Shown in pieces: positions 46,857-56,004 of a stretch of 64,000 nucleotides of DNA. Both the position numbers and the translations under genes were made by a program. Origin of the DNA: Nanobdellota archaeon. GTDB taxonomy: Archaea > Nanobdellota > Nanobdellia > Tiddalikarchaeales > Tiddalikarchaeaceae. The stretch spans positions 1-64,000 of the forward strand of contig JAFGFH010000026.1 in the NCBI GenBank assembly GCA_016931175.1. Reading direction: 5' to 3'. The notes beneath the pieces were generated by a model. It was not told the DNA's origin and ran no database searches. It worked only from the letters and a program-made list of their open reading frames with translations. The stretch's first letter is position 1, and each line of letters opens with the position of its first letter.

Positions 46857-47303
46857 TTAAGCCTTTTTATTAACTACGACCTTGGAATGTCTGAGAATCT
46901 TATTGTTAAAAACGTAGCCAGGCTCTACCTCTTCAACTATAACATTATCTTCGCCTTTTCCAGTAACAGTTAAAACTGCCTCGTGCAGGTTAACGTCAAA
47001 CTTTTTGCCTGCTGTTCCAATCCTCTTCAAGCCCTGTTTTTGAAGAGTTTTCATAATATTCTTATAAATTAACTTAACTCCTTCATCATGTATTAATGGA
47101 ATCGCCTTCTCGAAAGCGTCTATCTCAGGCAGCAAATCCTTAACTAATTCAGCTTTGGCAGAATCACTTAACTGCTGCTTTTCCTTGTCAACCCTTTTCT
47201 TGTAATTATCAAAATCGGCCTGCAATAGTTTTAACTGGTTGGTTAAGACTTGAACGTCTTTCTTTAAATTCTCGCATTCATTGCACTCTTGTTTTTTTGA
47301 CAT
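46857..47303 (-). CDS. grpE: Nucleotide exchange factor GrpE
   Basis: LQADFDNYKKRVDKEKQQ...LLPEIDAFEKAI...FDVNLHEAVLTV...VEEVEPGYVFNNKILRHSKVVV. Confidence 0.95.
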   Translation of the reverse strand: MSKKQECNECENLKKDVQVLTNQLKLLQADFDNYKKRVDKEKQQLSDSAKAELVKDLLPEIDAFEKAIPLIHDEGVKLIYKNIMKTLQKQGLKRIGTAGKKFDVNLHEAVLTVTGKGEDNVIVEEVEPGYVFNNKILRHSKVVVNKKA

Positions 47304-47385
47304 TGAATTATAGAGTGCCTTAAGTTGTTTAAATAATTTTTCTTATAGAAAGTTTTATATTAAGATTCATTTAAGCAAATAAAAT

Positions 47386-47883
47386 ATGAATATTAAGGAT
47401 TATTTAGAGTGCGAATCACTTCTTTTGAAGATGTTTAAAAACCTTGATTTCTGCTTTAAATCCTGCAGCACAACTAACAAGCACGGTTTCATGTCATTAT
47501 GCACTGATAATTCAAATTATTACGACATATACATGGATAAGGACACTGTAGGAGAGGTTTCTAAAGAATTCATAGCTGAACGCGTGAGTATTTACGGTAA
47601 ACCTGTGAATCAAACTCCTAAATGCGGTTACTTGGGAGAGAAGGGTTGCAGATTAGAAACTCACAGGGGTCCTATGTGCACGGGTTTCGCTTGCTATCCT
47701 TTAGAAGCTCATCTCAGATTTGTTTACTTTATCAATTACGATACTGATGAAATGATACAATCTTTAAGCAATGTCTTAACAGGGAAGATGACAGGCAAAG
47801 ATTTAAACAACTTCAAGAAAGAATTAAAATTATGGGTTGAGAAGACTGAGAAGAAGACCAAAGTATTAGAATGCGTTGTTTAA
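47386..47883 (+). CDS. Cysteine-rich hypothetical protein
   Basis: FCFKSCSTTNKHGFMSLC...KCGYLGEKGCRLETHRGPMCTGFACYPLEAH. Confidence 0.65.
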   Translation: MNIKDYLECESLLLKMFKNLDFCFKSCSTTNKHGFMSLCTDNSNYYDIYMDKDTVGEVSKEFIAERVSIYGKPVNQTPKCGYLGEKGCRLETHRGPMCTGFACYPLEAHLRFVYFINYDTDEMIQSLSNVLTGKMTGKDLNNFKKELKLWVEKTEKKTKVLECVV

Positions 47884-47897
47884 TTAAGAAAAAAAAA

Positions 47898-47970
47898 GGG
47901 CCTGCAGGGATTTGAACCCTGGTTAACGGTTCCGAAGACCATTGTACTATCCAGACTATACGACAGGCCC
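47898..47970 (-). tRNA. tRNA-Arg(TCG)
   Basis: GGGCCTG/CAGGCCC acceptor; ATGGT-CTTCGGA-ACCGT anticodon arm; CAGGG-TTCAAAT-CCCTG T arm. Confidence 0.87.
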
Positions 47971-48036
47971 GATAAAGATTAAAGAGGGTTTTGTTATTAA
48001 AAAACTTTATAACAAGCACTTTTTCAATTATAACTC

Positions 48037-48696
48037 ATGAGTGATGCATTAATAATATTTATAGTATTAATTTACGTCTTTTCTGTAATAATCTTCTCAA
48101 TGCTTCTTTACTACAATAAATTAGTGTCCAGCAGGACTTGCAGGAACATGATACACTTGTTAACTGGTTTGTCAATCTTCAGCCTTTTCTATGTTAGTAA
48201 TAAGTATTTTCTTTTATTAATCTCCGTATTAATGACTGTTCTATTATTCATGTCAGGGAAGAAGACTCCAATACTTAAGCACTTATATTCTGCTATTGCT
48301 GAAAAAGAAGAAGGTCCGTATTTGCAGGGCCCTTTACTTTACGGTTTCTCAATAACAATTTTAATCACATATTCAATAATAACAGGCAATAATATTATAC
48401 CTGTCGCCAGTGCTCTTGTTATGATAATAAGCGACCCTGTTGCTTCCTTTATTGGAAAGCGTTACGGCAGGCATAAGATATTCTTATCTTATACTGGAAC
48501 AGTTAGGAGTGTTGAAGGCTCGATTGCAATGCTTGCTTCAAACATTATTATTCTTTCAATTTTTTTTTCATCCAATTGGACAATTGTAATAATTAGTTTT
48601 TTTATAACAATTGCAGAACTTGTCAGTGTAAGCAAAGCTGATGATTTAATACTTCCATTAACAACAGTTATATTATTAACAAATAGTTACATGTAA
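48037..48696 (+). CDS. SEC59/dolichol kinase or phosphatidate cytidylyltransferase-like membrane protein
   Basis: Multi-TM; MIISDPVASFIGKRYGRHKI...TGTVRSVEGSIAM. Confidence 0.75.
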   Translation: MSDALIIFIVLIYVFSVIIFSMLLYYNKLVSSRTCRNMIHLLTGLSIFSLFYVSNKYFLLLISVLMTVLLFMSGKKTPILKHLYSAIAEKEEGPYLQGPLLYGFSITILITYSIITGNNIIPVASALVMIISDPVASFIGKRYGRHKIFLSYTGTVRSVEGSIAMLASNIIILSIFFSSNWTIVIISFFITIAELVSVSKADDLILPLTTVILLTNSYM

Positions 48697-48866
48697 TTTG
48701 TTATAAAATAAATCACTGCTGAAACAGCTAATGATAACAGCAAACCGTTTATTATCGCCTTCTTAGCCTTCCTGCTGTCGTACCACATAAGGTATGCTGA
48801 AGCTGCAAAGGTTGCTAAGAAGATGAATATTATTATTAATAATCCGTTGGTTAATTGAATCGCCAT
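48687..48866 (-). CDS. Small two-TM protein (not in ORF track)
   Basis: 59 aa, MAIQLTNGLLIIIIFIFLATFAASAYLMWYDSRKAKKAIINGLLLSLAVSAVIYFITNYM-like. Confidence 0.5.
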   Translation of the reverse strand: MAIQLTNGLLIIIFIFLATFAASAYLMWYDSRKAKKAIINGLLLSLAVSAVIYFITNYM

Positions 48867-48869
48867 GTT

Positions 48870-49229
48870 TTAACACAAGTCATAGTTAGTATAATAATCT
48901 ATTGGTTGCTCGCATATCATCCTCGCACCCTTGCCGTCCTTAACGCAGCTCGTGCATAGTTTAGCGCAGTATTCCAAGTTGCCGATTACTCCATTATTAT
49001 TCAAGTCACTGGACGCGCAGCAGAATCCTTTCCTTGTCATCTCAGTCTGCGAGACTGTGTAAATAGTGAACTTGCTCCTGCAAATATTCAACAAGTCAGC
49101 CACGAGAACATCCTCAATTGTGGGCTCCGCGTAATTAGAAAGCATTAAGACAGCACCGTAACCAACAGCTATGAGAAGCGCTAGTATGCAGAAACCAAGT
49201 ACTGCAAGAACTGCCATCTTCAACTCCAT
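48870..49229 (-). CDS. Small secreted/anchored Cys-rich protein
   Basis: N-terminal TM, then CRSKF...GFCCASSDLNNNGVIGNLEYCAKLCTSC. Confidence 0.65.
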   Translation of the reverse strand: MELKMAVLAVLGFCILALLIAVGYGAVLMLSNYAEPTIEDVLVADLLNICRSKFTIYTVSQTEMTRKGFCCASSDLNNNGVIGNLEYCAKLCTSCVKDGKGARMICEQPIDYYTNYDLC

Positions 49230-49285
49230 AATAGTTAAGATACTGTTCAGGATTTTAATAAGGTTTTGAAAAAAAAAAGATTAGA

Positions 49286-49336
49286 GAGGGAATAAAAACA
49301 AAAAGGTTTTGACGCCGATTTTATTCTTATTCCCTC
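49286..49336. other. Inverted repeat (10-bp arms), possible ncRNA/terminator hairpin
   Basis: GAGGGAATAA ... TTATTCCCTC in a 180-nt gap. Confidence 0.45.
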
Positions 49337-49408
49337 AAATATAATGTATAGGCAAACATTAATAAAATGTTCTATTAATAGAAAGACTTAAAAAGATAAT
49401 ATAAAAAG

Positions 49409-49550
49409 CGAGCCGGAAGGGATTTGAACCCTCGACCTACAGCTGTCTCCAATATCTGAGTAGGTCAGTCTCATCACGAAGTCAGAGACCTTCTCTTTAT
49501 CATCATCTATTTAGGAGGCTGTCGCTCTATCCAAACTGAGCTACCGACCC
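49409..49550 (-). tRNA. Intron-containing tRNA-Arg(CCT)
   Basis: GGGTCGG/CCGGCTC acceptor; ACAGC-CTCCTA|intron|A-GCTGT; GAGGG-TTCAAAT-CCCTT T arm. Confidence 0.88.
49445..49511 (-). other. 67-nt intron at tRNA position 37/38 with BHB-like splice sites and C/D-box-like motifs
   Basis: CTCC/GGAG 4-bp central helix; AATA/TATT inner helix; ATGATGA ... CTGA ... GTGATGA ... CAGA. Confidence 0.7.
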
Positions 49551-49634
49551 AATTAATATTATTAAGGACTGGTTCTGTTTTTAAAAGTTTTTTAAACGAT
49601 AAGTTTATAATCATAAATATTTATTTTAGGTTTT

Positions 49635-50126
49635 GTGATTAAAACTCCAGATCCTAAAATAATCTGCCGTGAACTGCAATTATTGAAGGAGATTAATAAC
49701 AAATACGCTGAGGGTTTTTTCACAGAAAGATTCATAAAAGTAGATGATTGCAACAAGCATGAATGGATGGGTTATGAAAAGGGCTTGGACAACCCCAAAA
49801 AAGTATACATAATATATGGCTCGCGATTATTCGATTTTGTTGAAAGAGATGATGATTTTGCTCTTGTTGTAAGGAAGAGTTTAATGAAGCATGAGGTTTT
49901 GGAGGCATACTTGGATGAGAAGTCAAATCAACTCCAAGTCCATAATGAGGCGAATAATATTCTAAAATCAGAAGTAGATTTGCCAGGCCAGGCTGAAGAG
50001 TTCTTGTTCGAAAAAGTGCCTGAGTGGAACGAAGTAAAAACATTAATAGAATGCATCTCCAGAGTTTCAGGTGCCAATTTAGAAAAGGCATCAGATTATT
50101 TCTTTCCAAGAGCAATCGTTAAATAA
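49635..50126 (+). CDS. Hypothetical protein
   Basis: 163 aa ORF with GTG start. Confidence 0.6.
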   Translation: MIKTPDPKIICRELQLLKEINNKYAEGFFTERFIKVDDCNKHEWMGYEKGLDNPKKVYIIYGSRLFDFVERDDDFALVVRKSLMKHEVLEAYLDEKSNQLQVHNEANNILKSEVDLPGQAEEFLFEKVPEWNEVKTLIECISRVSGANLEKASDYFFPRAIVK

Positions 50127-50182
50127 AAACATTTATAAAGAGAATTTCTTCTTAATATTGTCACTAATGAGGGGTTACAAAT

Positions 50183-50527
50183 ATGAGTTTACAATTAATT
50201 AACGCATTAAACAAAAACAAAGGTTTAGAGCAAAAGATTGCACCAGTAAGTCAAGAGCTGGAAACTTTTGAAGTAGGCAAGCCTGTTGACAGGATGAGTG
50301 CTCAAGAGTTTGAAAGATATATTAAGAATGAGGCAATGGAGCAGTTCGGACAAGGCACTTACACGGATATAAGTTCACAAAACATTGGTGACGCGTTTGA
50401 CTTAAACGCTACGAGAGTTTATAAGGTGCTTAAGAATGGAGTGCCGGTTGTTGATGTAATGTATTCAGCCAAAAATGGCAACGTAACTGTTGATGTTGAA
50501 AACCGCAACTGTCCTAAATTCAGGTAA
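50183..50527 (+). CDS. Hypothetical protein
   Basis: 114 aa ORF. Confidence 0.6.
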   Translation: MSLQLINALNKNKGLEQKIAPVSQELETFEVGKPVDRMSAQEFERYIKNEAMEQFGQGTYTDISSQNIGDAFDLNATRVYKVLKNGVPVVDVMYSAKNGNVTVDVENRNCPKFR

Positions 50528-50572
50528 GCCCTTCAATAATCTTTTTAATCTAAACCTTTCTATATATTCTTT

Positions 50573-51064
50573 ATGGATTTTAATGAGATTGCTGAGTCTT
50601 GCGAGATTCCCGTTGCTAAGTTCAGTATTAAAAACAAGGGAAGTGTTGTCAAGCTTGGAACTTACTATGCTGAGCTTTATAATGCATTGATTGAAAAGTG
50701 GAATCTTATTTGTAAAGAGACTCGCTACGTTCATAATGAGATTAGCGCTGACGGTGCTACGGCTGTTGAGTGGGACTGGGTTGCTTACAAAACTTTAGAT
50801 AATTTTTCCAGGTTAAGGTTTGACTGCAGCACGCTTACTTGGTACGTTAAAGGTGACAAGGCAGCGGGAAAATTCTCAGTGAAATACACTATCGAGTTGG
50901 ATTATAATAAGACTTGGAGGAACAGCATGCTTTTGAAGAGTTTCCTGCCAAATTATTTGAAACTATTCTACCAGAATACAATTCTTCAATGGATTGACAG
51001 GTACTTAGAGGAATTGAACGGCATAAAAGAAAAGGTTAACGAGTTGTTAAACATTAACGTTTAA
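50573..51064 (+). CDS. Hypothetical protein
   Basis: 163 aa ORF, convergent with acyltransferase. Confidence 0.65.
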   Translation: MDFNEIAESCEIPVAKFSIKNKGSVVKLGTYYAELYNALIEKWNLICKETRYVHNEISADGATAVEWDWVAYKTLDNFSRLRFDCSTLTWYVKGDKAAGKFSVKYTIELDYNKTWRNSMLLKSFLPNYLKLFYQNTILQWIDRYLEELNGIKEKVNELLNINV

Positions 51065-51764
51065 TGGATAATTTCTTCTTTAAGATTGCAGGGCTTCCAG
51101 CGTATAAACTATTCTTTTTCAAAACACTGTCCTGTTTGACAAAGCTTCCAGCGCCGACGATTACATTGTCTTCAATCGTTACTCCTGGACTTATTATTGA
51201 ATTAGTGCCTATGGTAACATTATTCCCTATCTTCGTCTTCTTCAAATAAACCGTGTCATTAACTATGAAGTGCGCGAGCACTAAAGCATTCTTGCCTATT
51301 ATAACATTGTCTCCTATCTCTGTAAGATAAGGGTCGTTTAAAGGGGTGGAGAACATGATGCCTTTGCCTCTTTTAAGCCCGAATAAGTTAAATAAGAATT
51401 CTGCAATCATTCCTTTAGGTATTAACAATTTGTCAAGAAGTGATTCTATCATCCTGTTCATTATATCATTAAAGCTGAACTGGAAAGTGGCTGGAGTGAT
51501 TTTGTCAAACTTGAATAATCCCTCCTTAATCTTATGATTTAGTATGTTTTCAGCTATCTTAGCTTCAATTATGAATATTGCAACATATAACAAGTACAAT
51601 GATAATGCTACTAGTGGCATGAATATTAAGAAAAAAGGCATGGCAACTATTTTGTAATAAATGTAGAATAAGTAGAAGATTAAGTATAAGGGTATGAGTA
51701 TTAATAAAAAGAATCCTAAAAATGCAATTATTAAAGAACTGTTCCTTAATCCTGTCTTTATCAT
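51054..51764 (-). CDS. Membrane-anchored hexapeptide-repeat (left-handed beta helix) acyltransferase
   Basis: VIIGKNALVLAHFIVNDTVYLKKTKIGNNVTIGTNSIISPGVTIEDNVIVGAGSFV. Confidence 0.85.
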   Translation of the reverse strand: MIKTGLRNSSLIIAFLGFFLLILIPLYLIFYLFYIYYKIVAMPFFLIFMPLVALSLYLLYVAIFIIEAKIAENILNHKIKEGLFKFDKITPATFQFSFNDIMNRMIESLLDKLLIPKGMIAEFLFNLFGLKRGKGIMFSTPLNDPYLTEIGDNVIIGKNALVLAHFIVNDTVYLKKTKIGNNVTIGTNSIISPGVTIEDNVIVGAGSFVKQDSVLKKNSLYAGSPAILKKKLSIKR

Positions 51765-51767
51765 ATT

Positions 51768-51842
51768 GACCCGGAAGGGATTTGAACCCTCGACCTCCTG
51801 CTTAGAAGGCAGGCGCTCTATCCAAACTGAGCTACCGGGCCG
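51768..51842 (-). tRNA. tRNA-Arg(TCT)
   Basis: CCTGC-CTTCTAA-GCAGG anticodon arm; GAGGG-TTCAAAT-CCCTT T arm. Confidence 0.9.
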
Positions 51843-51913
51843 TAATAATATTTAAGGTGGTTTTAGTTTTTTTAAAGGTAATGTTTTAAAACTATTGGGT
51901 TTTACGATTATAC

Positions 51914-52540
51914 ATGCTCAGTTTAAGCAACTCTTTAAGATTCATGAAGACGCGGGGTTTCAACGTTGTCCGCTTCTACGAGTGCAAGAACAAGAACGAG
52001 TTCTTAAGCGCTTTTGACAAGCTTGACAAACCCATTGTTATGAAGATAGACAGTGAAAAATACACACATAAAACTGAAGTCAGCGGGGTTGTAATGAATA
52101 TTACAGACAAGAGAGAGGCTTTAATGCAGTTCAACAGGTTAATGCTTTTAGGAGAGAGCGTAGTTGTTCAGGAACAACTCAAAGGTGTTGAATTAATACT
52201 TGGAGTAACGAATGACACCTCTTTTGGAACGCTTATAATGTTCGGAATGGGAGGAGTTTTTGTTGAATTATTACAGGACGTTAGCTTCAGAGCATGCCCT
52301 ATCAACTTACAAGACGCTGAGGAGATGATTAATGATTTAAAGATGAAGGAATTGCTTAACGGGTTCAGGAACCAGCCAAAAGTGAACAAGACACTGCTTA
52401 AGAGGTTACTGGTTAAATTATCAAAGTTCGCAGTAGAGAATAAAGTATTAACACTTGATTTGAACCCAATAATCTTTGACAAGAACAATTATTACATAGT
52501 AGACGCTAGGATGGATACTTTAACTAATACTGAACATTGA
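51914..52540 (+). CDS. acdB: ADP-forming acyl/acetyl-CoA synthetase beta subunit (ATP-grasp)
   Basis: PIVMKIDSEKYTHKTEVSGVVMNI...QEQLKGVELILGVTNDTSFGTLIMFGMGGVFVELLQDVSFRACPI. Confidence 0.9.
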   Translation: MLSLSNSLRFMKTRGFNVVRFYECKNKNEFLSAFDKLDKPIVMKIDSEKYTHKTEVSGVVMNITDKREALMQFNRLMLLGESVVVQEQLKGVELILGVTNDTSFGTLIMFGMGGVFVELLQDVSFRACPINLQDAEEMINDLKMKELLNGFRNQPKVNKTLLKRLLVKLSKFAVENKVLTLDLNPIIFDKNNYYIVDARMDTLTNTEH

Positions 52541-53653
52541 ATAATAATCGTTCTGCCATACGAGAATATGATTCTCTTCAAGCATTTCCTTCTCATTGCT
52601 TTGAGGATTGCACATCTTGCAGAATAAGACGTAACTAATATTCTTGCCTGTTAAGAAATCATCATAGTCTTGGACAGTGTCCCAGTAAGTCTTAACCATG
52701 TGCTGAGGATTATTCTCCCTGAAACTGCCTGCTTCAAGATTATAACCCTGGTAAGGGAGGACGAAAACGCTTGGCAAGTATAAGTAATCAACCACTCTTA
52801 ATGTGCCGTTAATTACTGGGATTCCTTCAAACATTGTAAAATCAACAACGTTTGTCGGCTGGAAGACTAGAACGTAAATAGTTAGAGTTATCAGAATAGG
52901 AATGCATATTAATAATATTATCAATAATGTTGGTATTGTAATCTTGTACTGAGTAATGTCCCTGACAATCTTGTAATCTTTAATGTTTATCTTATTATGC
53001 GCTGTTAAGATTAGTATGGGAAGCAAGTTCAACACTACCCTTGCAACACCCATGAAAATAGTATAGATTGGAATAAATATTCCTTGCGTGAATACTTTGC
53101 TTGCTATTATGTAAAAAGAGAGTATTAAAGCTTCAGGAATTACTAAAGCAGGAACTTTTACAACGAAGAACAAAGAAGATATTAAAGTGTAAGGGTGATT
53201 AAATGCTGAGATTAGCAGTGCTACTGGCCACCAATTCTTCTTGTTATAATAAGCATAACTGGCTATCCAGAACAAGAAGTTGCTGAAATGAGCAGGGTAA
53301 GCGTCAAATATTGTGAAGAAATAATTCAAAAATATGAGGCAGCTGACCCACCTGTCCTGCTTGAACCATTTAATTAAGATAATATAAGTGATTATTAGCA
53401 TTAATGCTTGTATTACACTAATACTGTGTATGTCGAAAAAGAACCATAAAAGTCCTGCTAGTGCGTAAGCAGGTATTCCATAAGCGTAAGTTATCTGGCT
53501 TCCAAAGTAAGGGTCCTGGCTCATGTATCTCCCTTCTTTTATCATCTGGTAATATAACCAGCCGTTATGAGCGTGATGCGTGAAGTCTAATCCTGTAAAG
53601 AATATAGAACCTACTACTATTAATAAGAAGATAAAGCTTATTCTGAATTTCAT
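52520..53653 (-). CDS. Polytopic membrane protein, GT-C-like
   Basis: FTGLDFTHHAHNGWLYYQMIKEGRYMSQDPYFG plus multiple TM helices. Confidence 0.6.
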   Translation of the reverse strand: MKFRISFIFLLIVVGSIFFTGLDFTHHAHNGWLYYQMIKEGRYMSQDPYFGSQITYAYGIPAYALAGLLWFFFDIHSISVIQALMLIITYIILIKWFKQDRWVSCLIFLNYFFTIFDAYPAHFSNFLFWIASYAYYNKKNWWPVALLISAFNHPYTLISSLFFVVKVPALVIPEALILSFYIIASKVFTQGIFIPIYTIFMGVARVVLNLLPILILTAHNKINIKDYKIVRDITQYKITIPTLLIILLICIPILITLTIYVLVFQPTNVVDFTMFEGIPVINGTLRVVDYLYLPSVFVLPYQGYNLEAGSFRENNPQHMVKTYWDTVQDYDDFLTGKNISYVLFCKMCNPQSNEKEMLEENHILVWQNDYYSMFSIS

Positions 53654-53679
53654 TAACTTAATACTTTAATACTAGTATT

Positions 53680-55011
53680 TTAAAAACTTACTAGTTTAGA
53701 CACTAGTCTTGCGAAATCATAAGGTTCTTTGAAGTTGATAATGTTACTATTATTAAGAATTGCTTTCGCCTTTTCCACTCTTTCCCCTCCCATAAAGCAA
53801 GCGAAAACGGTTTTATCCTTTTCCTTGTTAGCGTATTGTACGAGTGCTTCAGCAGTCTCTTCAGGCTCAGTCATGTCCTGAGGAGTTAATATGCAGAATA
53901 ATATGTCAAAAAAGTTCTGTTTTGAAAGAATTGATAACACACTCTTGTACCTGTCACTTTTAGCATCTCCTATAACATCAATAGGGTTGCTCTTACTCCA
54001 ATTGCTTGGAAGAACAGATTCAAGCTTTTTCTCAACAGGTTTAGGCAGTCCAGTCAATTCTAAACCTTTCTCTTCGCAGCTGTCGCTCGCTAATACGCCA
54101 GGTCCTCCAGCATTAGTAAGCACACATACCTTATTCGAGTTAGGCTTCTTAATCTTCCTTAACAAGTCTGCAAGGAAAAACATCTCTTCAATATTATCAA
54201 CTGTGAAGACTTTGAACTGTTTGAAAACCCCGTTATAAACCTTATTGCTTCCAGCAAGACTGCCAGTATGGCTAGTTATTGCCTTCTCACCACTCTTAGT
54301 CCTGCCTGCCTTTAATACAATAACCGGCTTCTTAACGTGTTTAACAACTCTTAAAAACTGCTTACCTTTCTTCAAACCTTCAACGTATAAGCAGATAACA
54401 TCTGTTTCAGGATCCTGATTCAAATACTCTACTATCTCGTAAAAGTAAGTGTTTAACATGTTGCCAACGCTTACGAATTTGCTAAAACCCTTGCCTTCCT
54501 TAATCGCCTGGTCCAAGACTGCAACCCCTAAAGCTCCTGATTGGCTTACGAAGGCTACTTTGTCATAATTAGGAGTTCCATTGAAGAAGCTCGCGTTGAG
54601 CTTGTTCTTTGTATTAATTACTCCTAAACAATTAGGACCTAACACTTCAATTTTATAATCAGAGCATATCTTGCAAATCTTGTCATCTAATTCCTTGTTC
54701 CCAACCTCTCCGAACCCAGCGCTTATTATAATAACTGCTTTAATACTCTTCTTGCCGCAGTCTTCCAAAGCTGCTGGAACGAACTGGGCAGGAATGCAAA
54801 TCACTGCTAAGTCAACATCACCTTTATAATCCGTTACTCGCTCGTAAACCCTTACTAATCCTATTATCCTGCTGTTAATATTAACTGGAATAACCTTGAA
54901 ACTATTGCCTAAGAGGTTGTTGTAAACAACGTTGCCTACTTTTCCTTTCTTAGCACTGGCTCCTATAACTGCAATAGTGCCTGGGTTAAATAAGGCGTCA
55001 AAAAAGTGCAT
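53680..55011 (-). CDS. acdA: ADP-forming acyl/acetyl-CoA synthetase alpha subunit
   Basis: FNPGTIAVIGASAKKGKVGNVVYNNLL...LGPNCLGVIN...SQSGALGVAVLD...SHTGSLAGS...TNAGGPGVLASD. Confidence 0.95.
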   Translation of the reverse strand: MHFFDALFNPGTIAVIGASAKKGKVGNVVYNNLLGNSFKVIPVNINSRIIGLVRVYERVTDYKGDVDLAVICIPAQFVPAALEDCGKKSIKAVIIISAGFGEVGNKELDDKICKICSDYKIEVLGPNCLGVINTKNKLNASFFNGTPNYDKVAFVSQSGALGVAVLDQAIKEGKGFSKFVSVGNMLNTYFYEIVEYLNQDPETDVICLYVEGLKKGKQFLRVVKHVKKPVIVLKAGRTKSGEKAITSHTGSLAGSNKVYNGVFKQFKVFTVDNIEEMFFLADLLRKIKKPNSNKVCVLTNAGGPGVLASDSCEEKGLELTGLPKPVEKKLESVLPSNWSKSNPIDVIGDAKSDRYKSVLSILSKQNFFDILFCILTPQDMTEPEETAEALVQYANKEKDKTVFACFMGGERVEKAKAILNNSNIINFKEPYDFARLVSKLVSF

Positions 55012-55091
55012 AGATAAATGAATTACTCTATCATTTTAAAACATTACTTCTAATACCCTGCTAAAAAACACAAAAAAAAGAATTACAATTA

Positions 55092-55253
55092 TTAAAAACC
55101 GAATATGTTCGTTAAGCGAAGCATAACGACTAGTATTATTAAAACAAGAGTTAAGACTATCACCTGGTTAGGTGTTAAGTTAGTCTTTGATGCAGTATCA
55201 TCAAAGTATTGCACTATGCCTCCTGAACTAACAGGCAAATTAGTCTTCTTCAT
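55092..55253 (-). CDS. Sec61 beta / SecG-type translocase subunit (not in ORF track)
   Basis: 53 aa MKKTNLPVSSGGIVQYFDDTASKTNLTPNQVIVLTLVLIILVVMLRLTNIFGF. Confidence 0.85.
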   Translation of the reverse strand: MKKTNLPVSSGGIVQYFDDTASKTNLTPNQVIVLTLVLIILVVMLRLTNIFGF

Positions 55254-55256
55254 ATT

Positions 55257-55445
55257 TTAATATTCATCTCCGAAGTCGTCGATTGAGTCGTCATCATTCT
55301 CATGCTGTTTGCACATATCGCAGACCTTGCTTGCAGTGTCCCCGCAGAACTCGCAGAACTCTACGCCGCATTGCGAACAAACAACTGTGTCCTCTACTTC
55401 CCTATCGCAAATTTCACATATTGCCATAAGTTCAAAACTTACCAA
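55257..55445 (-). CDS. Small zinc-finger protein with acidic tail
   Basis: ICEICDREVEDTVVCSQCGVEFCEFCGDTASKVCDMCKQHENDDD. Confidence 0.75.
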   Translation of the reverse strand: MVSFELMAICEICDREVEDTVVCSQCGVEFCEFCGDTASKVCDMCKQHENDDDSIDDFGDEY

Positions 55446-55507
55446 TAGTGTATTTTAAATCTATCGGTGAGAAAAGTTTTTAAAGAGAAACGCTTATTGT
55501 AAGGCTC

Positions 55508-55963
55508 ATGAATCTCGTGGACTTTATAAAATTAGAAGGAATAAATGTTATACCTAAAGGGAATGAAATCAGCACTACTGGAGTAATCAAATTTCTTGAG
55601 AAACAAGACGTTTCTAATCCTAAAATTAGTGTTCTACCTGCAGTGCACTACTTTAAGGTTGGAGGTTTTATGCAAGAGTTTTCACCTACTTTTAACAATG
55701 GGGCATGCTACCAGATAGGATTATTTTTCAAAGGAGTATTATATGAGATAACAGAGTATGTAAGGTTAAAGATGTCTCAGGAAAATAAAGAAATAATAAA
55801 ATTTTCTGGAAAGTTTAATCAAGACGTTTGTGTTGAAGATTTAAAACATTATATTACTAATATATCTACAGAAGGACCGTTCCTAACATTAAATGTAAAT
55901 AATTTAACCTTATTGGATCAGTTAGGAAACCCTATTCAAACGATTAAATTCGGACAAGAATGA
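55508..55963 (+). CDS. Hypothetical protein
   Basis: 151 aa ORF. Confidence 0.6.
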   Translation: MNLVDFIKLEGINVIPKGNEISTTGVIKFLEKQDVSNPKISVLPAVHYFKVGGFMQEFSPTFNNGACYQIGLFFKGVLYEITEYVRLKMSQENKEIIKFSGKFNQDVCVEDLKHYITNISTEGPFLTLNVNNLTLLDQLGNPIQTIKFGQE

Positions 55964-56004
55964 GAAAAGTTTTTAAAAGAATAATCGTTCTTCCATAGTT
56001 AAAT

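Noticed and set aside
47813-48019. 68-aa minus-strand ORF
   Set aside because: Spans the tRNA-Arg(TCG) gene; spurious.
49732-50115. 127-aa minus-strand ORF
   Set aside because: Antisense to the 49635-50126 ORF; Leu/His/Pro-rich composition typical of shadow ORFs.
54900-54935. GTTGTaaACAAC in the acdA gene
   Set aside because: Inverted orientation and coding location; considered coincidental.
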